From positions 1-42,092 of the forward strand of contig CAILNN010000377.1 in NCBI GenBank assembly GCA_903835555.1: 42,092 nt of DNA. The letters run 5' to 3'. The notes beneath the pieces were generated by a model. It was given only the letters and a program-made list of their open reading frames with translations. It was not told where the DNA came from and searched no databases. This DNA comes from an uncultured Verrucomicrobiota bacterium. Its GTDB lineage: Bacteria > Verrucomicrobiota > Verrucomicrobiia > Limisphaerales > UBA9464. Of the stretch, positions 25,561-33,079 are shown one piece after another; position 1 is the stretch's first letter, and every line of letters starts with the position of its first letter. The position numbers and the translations under genes are program-made.

Positions 25561-25821
25561 CTTTAATGGGATAGGCTCAGCGCTCCTAACCTCCCGTTTG
25601 AAATGATGGTGAGAATCGAAAAAGGTGGCCTCAATCGACGTAGCGAAGGCTGTCCAGCCTTCCAAATGACAGCTGTTCTTCCTACATCTACAATTCACAC
25701 GTAACCAATTGACATAAAGCAACATCGGCGAGACTCCGTCGAGCCGGTGGCGGCCCGAACCACGCCGCCCGCGCTAGTTTTCCTTCGCCTGCCCCCGAGC
25801 GCCACGGGTGGGATGCTGCTG

Positions 25822-25860
25822 TACCGCAGACTTTTAGTCTGCTCGACGGTTCGTTTTTTA
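25822..25860. repeat. Palindromic repeat family C, copy 1
   Basis: A hairpin GCAGACT-TT-AGTCTGC is followed by TCGACGGTTCGTTTTTT. The second copy at 29479 has the same stem with one inserted loop base. The T-run makes it look like a terminator on the plus strand, but its reuse elsewhere without a T-run argues for a dispersed repeat. Confidence 0.65.
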
Positions 25861-25927
25861 ATGTGGCGGGGGGCACCCGACCGCCGCGAGGTCAGGGGTC
25901 CAAAGGTTGGTAGGCTACGGAGCCCCG

Positions 25928-25976
25928 GGATGTCCGCCAGGTCTTGGACTGCGCCAGCCCTCTGGCGCTTTGGAAA
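25928..25976. repeat. Palindromic repeat family B, copy 2
   Basis: The core ATGTCCGCCAGGTCTTGGAC is followed by a perfect GCGCCAG-CCCT-CTGGCGC hairpin and TTTGGAAA. It is nearly identical to copies at 18381 and 29319. Confidence 0.8.
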
Positions 25977-26236
25977 AGGGGCATGCAATTCCATCCCACT
26001 ATCCCCATTCCTAGCGTCTCTTAAACCGCAACTGGGTTACGCCTGGGTGTGGTCCACCCAAGGCCTCATTGGAACATAGCCATGGTGCAGACCTTTTGAC
26101 TGACCACCCTCGTATCCAACCACAAAAAAATCTCCTGCAGTTGCGAAAGATGGGTAAACGCCTATTCGCATTATGTTCTGATTCGGAAATTGGGCGCGAA
26201 TCTGCAAAACGCCCGAAACCCAAATTGGCAGGATAA

Positions 26237-27352
26237 CTACCGAACCCGTGGCTCCAACCGTTGAATGAGCCCATCCAATACCGCATCCACCTCCAACTTG
26301 AGCTTTTGTCGATCATCCGGAGCCGGTTTTGCCGCTGCCGCCATGGCCGAGGCTGCCGACCGGGCTTCCGTGAAAAAGGCCCGCTTCGCTTCATGGAGCG
26401 TCGGTTGATCGATTCCTGAGCTCAGGGAATTTCCTTTTCCCAGAAAGGCATTGATCGTCTTGTCCCCCACCCAGATACGCCATTCCTGTCGATCGGCCAA
26501 ATAGAGAACCAAAGCCCCCGATTTTTCCACGCCCACTTGGCGGGCCAAGTCCTTGGTAAAGGCCCCCAGATTCTCCCCATTTGTTTCCGCAGGTGTCTTG
26601 GCATACAAACGGGCTACGATCCGTTGGCCGGTGAACCGTTGAAAATTGGCTAACTTGAAATTGAAGTTCCGCGCCCGGGGCGGTTCCGTGGGAAGCAGTT
26701 TATCGGGATCATCAAAGTAGGCGGTCGGTCCCGGCTCCTTCGGCCCTTTATATGGACGCGCCTTGGCCACCAACTTCTGAAACGTCGCGAAATCCGTACG
26801 AAAATGGATCGCATCCACCCCAATTCGGCGAATCCGCACTTGCATGGTGTCTCCCACTTGGAGCTGGGGAAGCACCTCCAATCCCCGAACCACATGGCCG
26901 AAAACGTTGTGCAGGTAGTTGAGTCGCGGCGCGGCTCCGAGCATGAAGCACCATTGAGACCCATTGGTGTCCGGTCCGTCATTGGCCATCTGCATCACCC
27001 CAATCGAATCGTGGCGAAGTCCAACCACCATTTCATCGGGAAACGCGTATCCGGGGCCGCCGTCGCCGGTACCGGTTGGATCACCCCCTTGAGCCACAAA
27101 CCCGGGAACGACTCGATGGAATTTGAGGCCATCGAAAAACGGATGGCGTGGTTCTGGTCCGAGAGTGCCCTCTGCCAACCCAACGAAGTTGGCCACGGTC
27201 AACGGCGCTTTGTGGTAATATAGCTCCCCAATCACCACTCCGCGTGGAGTCGTCACCTCCGCGTAAAGTCCCGGCGGCAGGGCATTTGTATCCGCCAGAA
27301 TCCACGACGCCAACAGGACAGCCAGCATGGCCACGTACCATTTCACCTTCAT
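26237..27352 (-). CDS. Exported cyclophilin-type peptidyl-prolyl isomerase with C-terminal TPM-like domain
   Basis: Cyclophilins isomerise prolyl bonds and help protein folding. From the ATG at 27352 the 371-residue protein has a signal peptide (MKVKWYVAMLAVLLASWILA), then the cyclophilin domain (about 28-180) with VANFVGLAEG, FHRVVPGFVAQGGDP, GDGGPGYAFPDE and GSQWCFML. From about 215 a second region resembles TPM (TLP18.3/Psb32) domains: a segment around QRIVARLYAKTP, then SGALVLYLADRQEWRIWVGD. The C-terminus (about 325-371) is a charged helical tail. The frame continues 33 residues further upstream, but those residues precede the signal and are unlikely. The domain pairing is unusual; the TPM call rests on pattern memory. 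The product is probably periplasmic. Confidence 0.85.
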   Translation of the reverse strand: MKVKWYVAMLAVLLASWILADTNALPPGLYAEVTTPRGVVIGELYYHKAPLTVANFVGLAEGTLGPEPRHPFFDGLKFHRVVPGFVAQGGDPTGTGDGGPGYAFPDEMVVGLRHDSIGVMQMANDGPDTNGSQWCFMLGAAPRLNYLHNVFGHVVRGLEVLPQLQVGDTMQVRIRRIGVDAIHFRTDFATFQKLVAKARPYKGPKEPGPTAYFDDPDKLLPTEPPRARNFNFKLANFQRFTGQRIVARLYAKTPAETNGENLGAFTKDLARQVGVEKSGALVLYLADRQEWRIWVGDKTINAFLGKGNSLSSGIDQPTLHEAKRAFFTEARSAASAMAAAAKPAPDDRQKLKLEVDAVLDGLIQRLEPRVR

Positions 27353-27516
27353 GGCATCAGGATGGAGGTTGAATTCGCGCAATCCAACTCGGAAACGCAA
27401 TAGGTGGTATCCGAATCGCCAATACCAACAAATGGATGATCGCGATGCCACCCACGGTAACCGAGGACAGTCGTTGTATTGCCTGCAATACCATTCTTTG
27501 ATGAGAAATCCCGTCG

Positions 27517-27522
27517 TATAAT
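27517..27522 (+). promoter_or_regulatory. Consensus -10 box for the VapB-like gene, leaderless arrangement
   Basis: TATAAT lies 7 bases before the ATG at 27530, so transcription would begin at or next to the start codon. It overlaps an earlier in-frame ATG at 27521, which argues against that start. No good -35 hexamer is seen. Confidence 0.5.
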
Positions 27523-27529
27523 GGCATCG

Positions 27530-27853
27530 ATGGTGGCAAAATTAACGATTGATCGCGCCGGACGCATCGTTATCCCAAAAGCTTTGCGAGATGAACTAGA
27601 CCTTGTGCCTGGAGACACCCTGGATCTCGAATCCAGCGGCGAACATATTATCCTTCGACCTAACCGCCCTGCAGCCCCTCTTTCCAAGGAAAAGGGTATC
27701 TGGGTTTTTCGCACGGGTGAGCCTTTGCTTGCCGCGACTATGAACGACGCGCTGGATCGGATCAGGACTGAACGCGACGCGCACATACTTGGAGGTGCCG
27801 AAGGAAAGCGTTTCTCGATACTTCCGTTCTCATTCCCGCTTTTCTTGGGGTAA
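27530..27853 (+). CDS. AbrB/MazE-type antitoxin (VapB-like)
   Basis: The 107-residue product has an N-terminal swapped-hairpin AbrB domain (MVAKLTIDRAGRIVIPKALR, then LDLVPGDTLDLES), the DNA-binding antitoxin fold. The middle part, GIWVFRTGEPL, is usual for VapB antitoxins that pair with PIN-domain VapC toxins. The last 15 or so residues (KRFSILPFSFPLFLG) are not natural antitoxin sequence: they read through the beginning of a vapC gene in the wrong frame, which suggests an indel. I chose the ATG at 27530 because a TATAAT box sits just before it and the AbrB domain begins there. With the toxin destroyed, the antitoxin is either an orphan regulator or a relic. Confidence 0.8.
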   Translation: MVAKLTIDRAGRIVIPKALRDELDLVPGDTLDLESSGEHIILRPNRPAAPLSKEKGIWVFRTGEPLLAATMNDALDRIRTERDAHILGGAEGKRFSILPFSFPLFLG

Positions 27854-27882
27854 GCTATTTCGGAAAAACGACACTAGGCTGA
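27795..27882 (+). pseudogene. Remnant of a VapC PIN-domain toxin gene
   Basis: In the frame beginning at 27811 the sequence reads FLDTSVLIPAFLG, the characteristic first strand of a VapC PIN domain with its first catalytic Asp. It continues only ten more codons to a TGA at 27880. A possible original start, GTG at 27795, is in a different frame, so one small indel and a large deletion have destroyed the gene. It overlaps the end of the VapB-like frame. Confidence 0.7.
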
Positions 27883-27895
27883 TCGCTCAAAGTCC

Positions 27896-29089
27896 CTAAC
27901 TGAAGCGGGCTACCAATTTCGCCAATTCCAAAAGCCCAATCGCCTCAACTTCACCATCCAAGGGAAATCGATCGGTACCTGAATAGACCAGGAAACGACG
28001 ATCTGGTTTTAAGTCGGCGCATGCCAGGTGAAACCCTTTTGGAACTTTGGGAGCGGAACTCAGCTTCACTTCAATCGCCCACAGATGTTGGGATGGCAAT
28101 TGAAGGACCAGATCGATCTCGTTTCCTGTCGCGGTCCGATAATAATGCCATTCAGTCCCGGGGGGAGCCACCGACACCAAATTCTCGATCACAAAACTCT
28201 CCCAACTGGAACCGACCACCGGATGGCCCAGCAACGATTCCTTGTCCGAAATGCCCAACAGGGCATGCGCCAAGCCAGCATCGCGAACATAAACCTTGGG
28301 AGCCTTGACCAAGCGTTTCCCTTCATTCCGATGCCAGGAAGGCAGTCGTCGCACCAGCATCAAATCCACCATCAAGTCGAGATAGGCCGCTACCGTCTTT
28401 CCATCCACGCCCAGGCTGCGGGCAAGATTTGCTGCATTGAAGACTTGTCCTTGGAGGTGGGCTAGCATGGTCCAAAAACGGCGAAGAGTTTCGGCCGGAA
28501 TTCGGAAGCCAAATTGGGGAATATCCCGCTCCAAATAGGTGCGAATGAAGTCCCGTCGCCATTGGAGACTTTCATCGTCGCTTCTTGCCAGAAAGCTGCG
28601 GGGAAATCCGCCGCGAATCCAAAGCGTATCCCGTTCGCTTGGCTTAATCTCCGATACGTCGAAAGGACCCAGTTCAAGGTAGGCAATCCGGCCCGCCAAG
28701 CTCTCACCCGATTGTCGTAACAAATCGAGGCTTGCCGAACCCAGGAGCAAGAACTGACCGCTGGTCCGTCCGCGACGACGACCGCGATCGATCACGCCGC
28801 GCAGAGTTTGGAAGAGCTCCGGTGCCCGATGAACTTCGTCCAAAATGATCAAGTCATTGGCGTGTTCCTCGAAGTACCGTGCTGAGTCGGTTAATTTGGC
28901 CCGGTCTGCTGCATCTTCCAGGTCGAGGTAAAGGGAAGGCTGCTGCTCGCCTGCGGCAAGCGCCAGAGTGGTCTTGCCGACCTGCCGCGGACCCAACAGT
29001 ACGACGGCAGGCGAAGTCTGGAGAAGCTCTATCAGCCGTAGATTCAGGTGTCTAGCCAGCATCTGTGCAAATATGGAATCTGCCTCCAT
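27896..29089 (-). CDS. AAA_14/DUF4143 family ATPase
   Basis: These ATPases of unknown role are common as singletons in genomic islands. From the ATG at 29089 the 397-residue protein has Walker A LLGPRQVGKTT (31-41), SLYLDLED, Walker B DLIILDEVHRAP (about 80-91), and LGSASLDLLRQSGESLAGR, typical of AAA_14. The C-terminal DUF4143 domain includes a winged-helix-like region and a nuclease-like patch, WHYYRTATGNEIDLVLQL followed by WAIEVK, the D-(x)n-ExK pattern of PD-(D/E)XK folds. An in-frame TTG at 29116 is less likely. The start codon lies within a perfect inverted repeat. The convergent neighbour is a decayed toxin-antitoxin locus, so this is an accessory region. Confidence 0.88.
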   Translation of the reverse strand: MEADSIFAQMLARHLNLRLIELLQTSPAVVLLGPRQVGKTTLALAAGEQQPSLYLDLEDAADRAKLTDSARYFEEHANDLIILDEVHRAPELFQTLRGVIDRGRRRGRTSGQFLLLGSASLDLLRQSGESLAGRIAYLELGPFDVSEIKPSERDTLWIRGGFPRSFLARSDDESLQWRRDFIRTYLERDIPQFGFRIPAETLRRFWTMLAHLQGQVFNAANLARSLGVDGKTVAAYLDLMVDLMLVRRLPSWHRNEGKRLVKAPKVYVRDAGLAHALLGISDKESLLGHPVVGSSWESFVIENLVSVAPPGTEWHYYRTATGNEIDLVLQLPSQHLWAIEVKLSSAPKVPKGFHLACADLKPDRRFLVYSGTDRFPLDGEVEAIGLLELAKLVARFS

Positions 29090-29096
29090 ATTTGCA
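29066..29096 (-). promoter_or_regulatory. Perfect 12-bp inverted repeat spanning the DUF4143 ATPase start
   Basis: TGCAAATATGGA and TCCATATTTGCA form a perfect inverted repeat with a 7-bp spacer, and the ATG at 29089 lies in one arm. It could be an operator for an autoregulator or an mRNA hairpin hiding the start codon. The function is inferred. Confidence 0.6.
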
Positions 29097-29318
29097 AGAA
29101 ATAATAAGAATATCAATTCAATATGCTGATATCGACTCTCTTGAAACAGAATTGAGTTTAGCTCTCTTGTTGCTCAAGAATCATTCTATGAGCGCCACGA
29201 GGGAAAAATAGAAAGGAAACCCGCGCAAGGCCTCTGCCAACCCCAAAGTAGAAGCGGCGTCTCGCCGCTTTTCTAAACTTGCCCCGTTCTTGCGCGTTTC
29301 GAGGCAGATTGGGCACGC

Positions 29319-29369
29319 GGATGTCCGCCAGGTCGTGGACTGCGCCAGTCCTCTGGCGCTCTTGGAAAC
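29319..29369. repeat. Palindromic repeat family B, copy 3
   Basis: The core ATGTCCGCCAGGTC, then TGGACTGCGCCAG and CTGGCGC, recurs with small changes (a C inserted before TTGGAAA). It is followed by a CTGCCGTC/GACGGCAG hairpin not shared with the other two copies. Confidence 0.75.
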
Positions 29370-29478
29370 TGCCGTCAATTGGACGGCAGCCAGAGTTCAC
29401 TGGCGGGCATTTCAGGTTCCGAGGCCAAAAGCGGTAGAGGACAACCGCAGTCCAAGACGCTACCGCGCGTTACAAACG

Positions 29479-29515
29479 TAGCGCAGACTTTCTAGTCTGC
29501 TCGGCGATGCGTTTG
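29479..29515. repeat. Palindromic repeat family C, copy 2
   Basis: GTAGCGCAGACT-TTCT-AGTCTGCTCGGCG matches the hairpin at 25822, with a C inserted in the loop and no T-run following. Confidence 0.6.
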
Positions 29516-29669
29516 CAAGGGGAGCGTCGTCGGACCGCCATCCGCAGTCGCAAAAAATCCGCCTTGCCGAACGATCCATCGAGGGCGTCCGGCATTGGAG
29601 GCCCAGACGCAGTCCAGTACTGAAAATGACGACGGATTATTCAAAGGTCGAAACAGCAGGAAATGCGGT

Positions 29670-30218
29670 TCAGCAGCCTTGGGTTACTTCTATTTCCAAA
29701 ACGGGAAATACCTTGCTGCGAAGTGTGTCGTTCAGATGAGTAATCGCCTCCTGCGCGATGTATTCAAACGGTTGGTCGTACGTGGAAGGCCGCCAGAGCC
29801 TTTCGGTTCGATTCGATTCAAGAAATGGATTCGGCATTTCCAACTGGGCAAATAAAGCATCGCGTTCGGCTCCAAGATCAACCAAAGCCCAACTAAACAT
29901 TTGCTTGCCGATAAATTTCGAGACTCCGAACGACCCCACTGTGGTCGGAGATGGATGAACCCATGCGTAATCCAGAGTGGAATGGTTCGGAGTGGGTGAA
30001 ACGACTACTCTTAGCGTGAATTGCCCCCGGCATTTAGGCGAGAATTCAACCGCGAGGAAATAGTAATACCCCCTCTTGGCACCGTATGAATCGCAAAGAA
30101 AGTTGCACCCCTTGGGAACACGGGGTACTTCAATCAGGTCAACCGGCTTGAGGAATGGAAACTCACATTTCCAGGAAGTCGCGAGCTGTGTAAGAAAATG
30201 CTTTTGCTCGTGGGCCAT
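29670..30218 (-). CDS. Hypothetical protein behind gspF, unrecognised
   Basis: I do not recognise this 182-residue protein. It has no signal peptide or membrane segment and looks like a soluble alpha/beta protein rich in aromatic residues: CDSYGAKRGYYYFLAVEFSP and FTLRVVVSP suggest adjoining beta strands, and IAQEAITHLND near the C-terminus a helix. The codons look less GC-rich than those of its neighbours, and it adjoins a repeat-filled region, which together suggest acquisition. Its start lies 18 bases after the gspF stop on the same strand, so it may be cotranscribed, but a role in secretion is not supported by its sequence. An accessory or defence-related role is equally possible. Confidence 0.65.
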   Translation of the reverse strand: MAHEQKHFLTQLATSWKCEFPFLKPVDLIEVPRVPKGCNFLCDSYGAKRGYYYFLAVEFSPKCRGQFTLRVVVSPTPNHSTLDYAWVHPSPTTVGSFGVSKFIGKQMFSWALVDLGAERDALFAQLEMPNPFLESNRTERLWRPSTYDQPFEYIAQEAITHLNDTLRSKVFPVLEIEVTQGC

Positions 30219-30236
30219 GCAGACTCATTCAGCTGA

Positions 30237-31439
30237 TTACTTCGACCCCAACGCACTCGCCATCGTAAAAATCGGCAACAATAGCCCCAACGCCAAAAAA
30301 CCAATTGCCGCCGCCACCAAGCATAGAATGACCGGCTCGATCAGGCGCACGGCTTGGTCCACCTGACGATTGGTCCTGCGCTCGACTGTATCGGCGATTT
30401 GAACCAGCACCTTGTCCAGGTTGTTGGACTCTTCTGCCACCGCGATCATCGCCAATATCTGTTCGGGAATGTAATCGCTTCGACTCAACGGTTCCGATAG
30501 CCGTTTGCCGTCTCGCACCGCTTCCGTCGCTTCGGCCACCAATTTGGCCAGAATGTTGGAGCCAGTCGCATCCTTGCTGATCTTGAGGGCGTGGAGCAGG
30601 GGAACGCCGTTGGCCAGCATGGTTCCCAAAATGCGGCAAAAGCGGGTGATGGCGAGCAATCTCAGAGCACTTCCCACCACGGGAATCTTCAATTGCCAGC
30701 GCTCCAATCGGTGCTTCAGCGTTGGGCTTTTCAGGTTAAACCAAAGAAAGGCACCGCCACCGCCCATGCCGAGCAACACCAGATACCAGTAGCTCCGAAC
30801 CACATGGCTCGCGCCAAAGAGAATCTTGGAGGGCAGGGGTTGCTTCGCCCCAGCAAGGAGCGGCTCGAACTTGGGAACAAAAAACATCAGGGCCGCCACC
30901 ATCACCGCTGTTCCCAACCCCGCCAGAAGCGCCGGATAGATCAAGGCACCCATCACTTTGGCTCTCAATTCCTCAAACCGCTCGATGAATCCCGACAAAC
31001 TCCGCAGAACCTCTTCCAGAAATGCCGCCCGTTCGCCCGCCTGGATCATCGCGGTGTGCAGCGGCGGGAAAACCTCTGGATATTGCCGGACCGTATCGGT
31101 CAACGATCGACCGTCTGCCACCGATGCCCGGATTTCTTTGAGCAAGTCTTTGAGTGCGGGTGATGGTGTCGATTTCACCAGGGAATCCATCGCCCGTAGC
31201 AGAGGTACCCCAGACCCGAGCAAATCTGCCAACTGGCTGTAAAGTGTCCCCAAATCGCTCGACCGCACGCGTCGTCGCTTCGGCTTACCGCCGGATGCCC
31301 CGTCCCGGCTTCGGACCGACACTGGAAATAACCGCTTCTCTTCCAACGATCGCAAGACCGCCGCTTCGCTTTCCGCCTCGATCGTGCCATGGGTGCGCGC
31401 TCCCGAAGCGTTCATGGCGATGTAGAGAAACTGGGGCAT
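30237..31439 (-). CDS. gspF: Type II secretion / type IV pilus inner membrane platform protein (GspF/PilC family)
   Basis: GspF/PilC forms the inner membrane platform on which the assembly ATPase acts in type II secretion or pilus systems. The 400-residue protein has an N-terminal segment (FLYIAMNASGARTHGTIEAES) usual for the family, then two homologous T2SSF domains (about 65-190 and 268-390) with paired motifs LADLLGSGVPLLRAMDSL and LGTMLANGVPLLHALKIS, and membrane segments near 170-190, 220-240 and 370-395. The length is normal. No other secretion genes are in the window, so the rest of the system must lie elsewhere. It is divergent from the ABC transporter operon. Confidence 0.93.
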   Translation of the reverse strand: MPQFLYIAMNASGARTHGTIEAESEAAVLRSLEEKRLFPVSVRSRDGASGGKPKRRRVRSSDLGTLYSQLADLLGSGVPLLRAMDSLVKSTPSPALKDLLKEIRASVADGRSLTDTVRQYPEVFPPLHTAMIQAGERAAFLEEVLRSLSGFIERFEELRAKVMGALIYPALLAGLGTAVMVAALMFFVPKFEPLLAGAKQPLPSKILFGASHVVRSYWYLVLLGMGGGGAFLWFNLKSPTLKHRLERWQLKIPVVGSALRLLAITRFCRILGTMLANGVPLLHALKISKDATGSNILAKLVAEATEAVRDGKRLSEPLSRSDYIPEQILAMIAVAEESNNLDKVLVQIADTVERRTNRQVDQAVRLIEPVILCLVAAAIGFLALGLLLPIFTMASALGSK

Positions 31440-31508
31440 GGCGTTAGTCGCTGATCAAAGCAGAAATGGCAGGGAAGGAACAGTCAAGGTTGTGGACCAT
31501 CGATTGGA

Positions 31509-31532
31509 ACAATGACCCAAGATTCTCATTGT
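31509..31532. promoter_or_regulatory. Inverted repeat in the gspF-transporter divergent region
   Basis: ACAATGA-N10-TCATTGT forms a perfect 7-bp inverted repeat centred 60 bases upstream of the transporter start. The geometry fits a dimeric repressor site, but no regulator gene adjoins it. Confidence 0.3.
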
Positions 31533-31579
31533 CTCTACAGTCGATTTCACGCAGCACTTGACCCGTTGTTTCAAGCACC

Positions 31580-33079
31580 GTGAGCTCCTCCCTTTACTTG
31601 CGTTTCTGGGTCCCATGGGTCTTCTCGGCCTTAATCTTCGGGTCATCGATCTTGCCCTCGCACGCCGATGCTCTGGCAGAAATACGCCAACTCGGCGTGC
31701 TCCGATGGGGCGCTGATGCGGAGGGCGGTGCTCCCTACGTCTTTCACGAACCCGCCGCCCCCGATAAATTGACCGGTTTCGAGGCGGACCTCGCCGAAGC
31801 GCTGGCGGCCCGTTTGGGACTTCGCGCCCAGATGACCCAGGAGAATTGGGACATGCTGGTTCCCGCACTCAAACAAAGCTCCTTCGACATCATTCTCAAT
31901 GGACTGGAACGCACGGTTGAAAACTCCAGCCGCGTCGACCTGACCCGGCCGTACCTGGTCTATCAACAGCAGTTGGTGACCCTGGCCTACAAGACCAATG
32001 TCCACAGCCTCAAGGATTTGGCCGGGCAAAGTGTCGGCGTCCTTTCTGGCTCGGTTTCTCTCAAGGTCTTGCAGGAGCACCCAGAAATCACCGCCCGCAT
32101 TTACCAGGGAAACGCCGAGACCTTTCGCGATTTAAAGGTCGGACGCCTCTCCGCTGTCATCGTCGATTCGCCGGTGGCCGCTTTTTTCGCCAAGCCGGAC
32201 CCGACCTTGCGATTGGCTGGCGATGGATTCGCCGTTGGGTTTTATGCCATTGGGGTCCCACTTGGCGAGACCGCCTTGCGCAAGGCCATTGATGATGCCT
32301 TGGTGCAGCTACTGGCCGATGGAACCCTCGAACGAATCTATCAACACTACGGTCTTTGGGGACCCGAGCAGGAACAACTTCGAACCTTTCATGAAGAATC
32401 CGTGACCAAGGCGGCCCCACTGAGCTTCGGGGCCGAGGCTGGCCGTTACTTGCCACTGCTTTTGCGGGCGTCGCTGACCACCATTGGCCTGACCCTGGCC
32501 GGAATGACCGTGGCGGTTGCCGTCGGTCTGGCGGTGGTCATGTCACGATTGCACGGTCCCAAGCCGCTTCAGTGGGCGGCCATCGCGTACACGGAGATCA
32601 TGCGCGGGACACCGCTGCTGATTCAGCTTTACTTTATCTACTACGGTTTGGCTCAACAACTCGGTCTGCGCCTCAGCGAGTACCTGGCGGCCATCCTCGC
32701 GCTCGGCCTCAACTACGCCGCCAATGAAGCGGAAAACTATCGCGCCGGATTTGCGGCGATTCCCAAAGGGCAATGGGAAGCTGCAGCCGCCCTCGGGATG
32801 GGACGTTGGCTGACCATCCGCCGCATCATCCTGCCCCAGGCATTTCGATTGGTTTTGCCGCCCATGAGCAATGACCTGATCGCCATGTTCAAAGACTCCT
32901 CCATCGTCTCGGTCATCGCCATTGTCGAGCTGACCAAAGAGTACCAAATCCGGGCCAATGATACCGGAGATTATCTGGGACTCGGGCTTCTAACCGCTGG
33001 ACTTTATTTTGGCATGAGCTACGCCGCTTCACTGGCCATGCAACGCTGGGAACGAATTCTCAATCATGATCGCCGTTAA
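31580..33079 (+). CDS. Polar amino acid ABC transporter, substrate-binding protein fused to permease
   Basis: The 499-residue protein joins a solute-binding domain to its own permease. After a signal-like N-terminus (FWVPWVFSALIFGSSIL) the SBP_bac_3 domain spans about 35-265, with GVLRWGADAEGGAPY, LTGFEADLAEALA and VGVLSGSVSLKVLQ. The permease (about 285-490) has the HisMQ/GlnP signature (EIMRGTPLLIQLYFIYYG) and the EAA loop (EAAAALGMGRWLTIRRIILPQA). It is most likely an uptake system for a polar amino acid such as glutamine or a relative. The start is a GTG with no Shine-Dalgarno sequence. The ATPase gene begins 14 bases before its stop, so the two are coupled. Confidence 0.92.
   Translation: MSSSLYLRFWVPWVFSALIFGSSILPSHADALAEIRQLGVLRWGADAEGGAPYVFHEPAAPDKLTGFEADLAEALAARLGLRAQMTQENWDMLVPALKQSSFDIILNGLERTVENSSRVDLTRPYLVYQQQLVTLAYKTNVHSLKDLAGQSVGVLSGSVSLKVLQEHPEITARIYQGNAETFRDLKVGRLSAVIVDSPVAAFFAKPDPTLRLAGDGFAVGFYAIGVPLGETALRKAIDDALVQLLADGTLERIYQHYGLWGPEQEQLRTFHEESVTKAAPLSFGAEAGRYLPLLLRASLTTIGLTLAGMTVAVAVGLAVVMSRLHGPKPLQWAAIAYTEIMRGTPLLIQLYFIYYGLAQQLGLRLSEYLAAILALGLNYAANEAENYRAGFAAIPKGQWEAAAALGMGRWLTIRRIILPQAFRLVLPPMSNDLIAMFKDSSIVSVIAIVELTKEYQIRANDTGDYLGLGLLTAGLYFGMSYAASLAMQRWERILNHDRR

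Larger units (their letters stand above)
25561..26236. other. Composite intergenic repeat region without genes
   Basis: The stretch of 676 bases between convergent genes carries a GAAGGCTGTCCAGCCTTCC hairpin (near 25650), a family C hairpin, a family B copy and a TGGGTG/CACCCA hairpin (near 26042). Frames through it encode low-complexity, repeat-derived sequence with no family resemblance. Confidence 0.7.
29117..29669. other. Composite intergenic repeat region without genes
   Basis: About 550 bases hold an AGCGGCG-TCT-CGCCGCT hairpin (near 29250), a family B copy, a segment with GCGGTAGAGGACAACCGC (near 29430) and a family C copy. Short frames here encode the same repeat-derived peptides as at 25.7-26.0 kb and are not taken as genes. 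Confidence 0.7.

Noticed and set aside
25822..25860. Rho-independent terminator for the PaaK-like gene
   Set aside because: It lies about 260 bases past the stop, and the same hairpin without a T-run is at 29479, so it is better explained as a repeat.
25695..25994. Frames of 60-110 codons across 25.7-26.0 kb and similar ones at 29.16-29.48 kb
   Set aside because: The peptides recur because the DNA is made of family B and C repeats, not because a protein is conserved.
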